Shown here: in pieces, positions 62,638-64,000 of the stretch
Layout: each line of letters begins with the position of its first letter
Numbering within the stretch: the first letter of the stretch is position 1
Assembly: GCA_051656905.1 (NCBI GenBank)
Contig: JBOFJQ010000019.1
Coordinates: 1 to 64,000 of the forward strand
Direction: 5' to 3'
DNA: 64,000 nucleotides
Origin: JAGNZR01 sp051656905
GTDB lineage: Bacteria > Fusobacteriota > Fusobacteriia > Fusobacteriales > Fusobacteriaceae
Translations under genes and position numbers: made by a program
The notes under the pieces: model-generated
Database searches by the model: none
What the model saw: the letters and a program-made list of their open reading frames with translations, nothing else
Told to the model about the DNA's origin: nothing

Positions 62638-63552
62638 GTGGACATTAGATGCTTTAAATATATTATTAAAATAGTGGAGTGTGGTTCTATAAATAAGGCA
62701 GCTAAAATTTTACAACTTTCTCAACCTAATTTAAGTTTAAGTGTTAAAAATGTAGAAAAAGAATTTGGATTTTCTTTGTTTAAGAGAAATAATGTAGGAA
62801 TCCAATTGACAAATGAAGGGGAATTGTTTTTTAAATCGGCGAAAAAAATAGTCGCAGAGTTAGAAACGATAGAGAATATTCCATCATTATTTTCAAATGA
62901 AAAAAACATATCTATTTCATGTACATATTCTTTTGATTTTATGCATAAATTTATAAAATTTAAGAAAAAAAATCCACCACCTGATATAGAAGACTCTTTT
63001 AAAGAAACTGGGCTTATTCAAACTATTAGAGATGTTGTTGAACAAAGATACAGAATGTCACTTTTTTATTGTTTCAGTGATAGCACTGAAAGATATTATG
63101 AGTTAGCTAAAGAATATAACATGAAAATAGTCATTATAGCACATGAAATGCCCTTAGTCCTTCTAGTTTCAAAGAAAAATCCTTTATCTAAAAAGAAGGT
63201 AATATTGTATGAAGATATTAAAAACTATAAGTTTATTATGTATGAAAACTTCCAATTTAGCGAATGGCTTAAAATTTTAGGGTTCGAAGATGATAGTAAA
63301 ATTTTATATGTGTTTGATCGTGGTGGGATGAATGATGCTATAAATCAAAGTATGTATGTAACAGTTATGATGGAAAGGCTTACGGAACCTTATAATGATA
63401 TGTGTGTGGAAATTCCTATTATAAATTTTCCTTCTAAACTGAATTCGTATCTTATATATCAATCATCTTATACTCTAAACTCTAGAGAGAAGAATTTTGT
63501 TAAAGGATTAAAAGAGTTTTACTCAAAAAGGATAATTATACAAAGTGTTTAA
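62638..63552 (+). CDS. LysR-type transcriptional regulator
   Basis: A 304-residue regulator. The N-terminal winged helix is typical (GSINKAAKILQLSQPNLSLSVKNVEKEFGFSLFKR, about 19-53). The effector part is less usual, with little similarity to well-known groups by eye. GTG 62638 follows AAGGAAGGA; the upstream GTG at 62605 has no ribosome site. No divergent gene is present, so its target is unclear; it is followed by a GNAT gene in the same direction. Confidence 0.85.
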   Translation: MDIRCFKYIIKIVECGSINKAAKILQLSQPNLSLSVKNVEKEFGFSLFKRNNVGIQLTNEGELFFKSAKKIVAELETIENIPSLFSNEKNISISCTYSFDFMHKFIKFKKKNPPPDIEDSFKETGLIQTIRDVVEQRYRMSLFYCFSDSTERYYELAKEYNMKIVIIAHEMPLVLLVSKKNPLSKKKVILYEDIKNYKFIMYENFQFSEWLKILGFEDDSKILYVFDRGGMNDAINQSMYVTVMMERLTEPYNDMCVEIPIINFPSKLNSYLIYQSSYTLNSREKNFVKGLKEFYSKRIIIQSV

Positions 63553-63584
63553 AAAATATAAACTAATTAAAAAAGGAGGATTGT

Positions 63585-64000
63585 ATGAAGAGAGTATTAA
63601 AAGATGGTAGAGATGTGACTTGGAGGTATATAGAGGAAAGAGATGCCCAAGACACGTTAGATTACTTAAACCAAGTTGGAAAGGAAAGTAATTTTTTAAG
63701 TTTTGGATCAGAGGGACCAGGGTTAACTCTAGAAATGCACTTGGAAGATATAAAAAAAATTAAAAATGCGAAATCTTTTTATCTGATTTTTGAAGTAGAA
63801 AAAGAGATAGCTGGTGTTGTTTCAATAAGAGTTAGGGAAGATCGTAAATGGTTAATGCACTGTGGAAACTTAGGAATTACTTGTCTGAAAAAATATTGGG
63901 GATTAGGACTTGGAAATATAATGATGGAATCTACTATAGAAGAAACAAAAGCTAGAGGGCTTAAAAAAATAAATTTAGAGACTAGAGAGGATAACGAAGT
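63585..64000 (+). CDS. GNAT family acetyltransferase (partial, runs off the window)
   Basis: The 5' 138 codons of a GNAT protein. GGAGGA lies 4-9 bases before the ATG. A strand with EIAGVVSIRV, then the acetyl-CoA loop region LKKYWGLGLGNIMMESTI (about 102-119) and KKINLETREDNE follow; the usual R/Q-x-x-G-x-G loop is read as W-G-L-G-L-G. It lies 32 bases after the LysR gene, with no terminator between. The end is outside the window. Confidence 0.78.
   Translation, partial: MKRVLKDGRDVTWRYIEERDAQDTLDYLNQVGKESNFLSFGSEGPGLTLEMHLEDIKKIKNAKSFYLIFEVEKEIAGVVSIRVREDRKWLMHCGNLGITCLKKYWGLGLGNIMMESTIEETKARGLKKINLETREDNE

Overview
The window is about 64 kb of AT-rich (roughly 30% G+C), gene-dense bacterial chromosome. 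Several genes point to an anaerobic, Gram-negative member of the Fusobacteriota, probably Fusobacteriaceae (Fusobacterium or Cetobacterium). These are pyruvate:ferredoxin oxidoreductase, a glycyl-radical enzyme with its activase, a TonB protein, an RlpA lipoprotein, a fused DgkA-PAP2 protein, a QueH-type queuosine enzyme and heavy AGA/AAA codon use. The genus is inferred from gene content, not proven. No phage, insertion sequence, CRISPR array or integrase was seen.

Layout. 1-4.2 kb: end of nifJ, then a two-gene molybdenum hydroxylase (FAD subunit plus fused [2Fe-2S]/Mo subunit). 4.2-5.6 kb: DEAD-box RNA helicase on the minus strand. 5.9-11.5 kb: a housekeeping operon of PASTA-containing penicillin-binding protein, priA, def, an FtsB/DivIC-like protein and a small membrane protein. 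11.6-12.3 kb: six tRNA genes (Gly, Lys, Glu, Val, Asp, Thr) behind one strong promoter. 12.5-16.9 kb: glutaminase plus an AGCS symporter, then an exported FMN/FAD fumarate-reductase-like flavoprotein. 17-19.2 kb: two unknown proteins and RlpA. 19.3-22.2 kb: yjjI-yjjW and cutC. 22.3-28.5 kb: alr, an AsmA-like protein, a quinone reductase, an Ldh2-type dehydrogenase, a GNAT protein and an ABM-nitroreductase fusion. 28.6-31.3 kb: GH4 6-phospho-beta-glucosidase and cellobiose-type PTS EIIC. 31.4-37 kb: an unusual Fe-S protein, a YjeM-like permease and a minus-strand speD-speE-permease operon.

37.2-42.8 kb: MATE transporter, FMN riboswitch and ribH-ribD-ribE-ribBA. 42.9-43.08 kb: a strong promoter and a nested hairpin with a C-rich apical loop, a candidate small RNA. 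43.1-45 kb, minus strand: polysaccharide deacetylase, a MORN-repeat protein and rpsT. 45.2-56.7 kb: a DinG-type helicase with an intact JAMM metalloprotease domain, pgpH, ybeY, dgkA-PAP2, a lipase-like protein, a methyltransferase, a UvrD-like helicase and holA. 56.8-57.7 kb, minus strand: a compact three-gene cassette with a thioredoxin-like protein lacking CxxC and a 47-residue protein. 58-61.9 kb: YqhD-type alcohol dehydrogenase, queH, tonB and a radical SAM protein. 61.9-64 kb: tRNA-Leu, a decayed coding stretch, a LysR regulator and a truncated GNAT gene.

Metabolically the window fits amino-acid and sugar fermentation. Glutamine is taken up and deaminated, beta-glucosides enter by PTS and are split by GH4, pyruvate is oxidised by NifJ, and electrons leave through the alcohol dehydrogenase, the flavin fumarate-type reductase and the nitroreductase/quinone reductase enzymes. 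The FMN-controlled riboflavin operon supplies the cofactor for the many flavoproteins encoded here. No single dramatic new system is evident. The best leads are the candidate small RNA at 42.9 kb, the small secreted-protein cassette at 57 kb, the JAMM-DinG fusion and the compact glycyl-radical pair.
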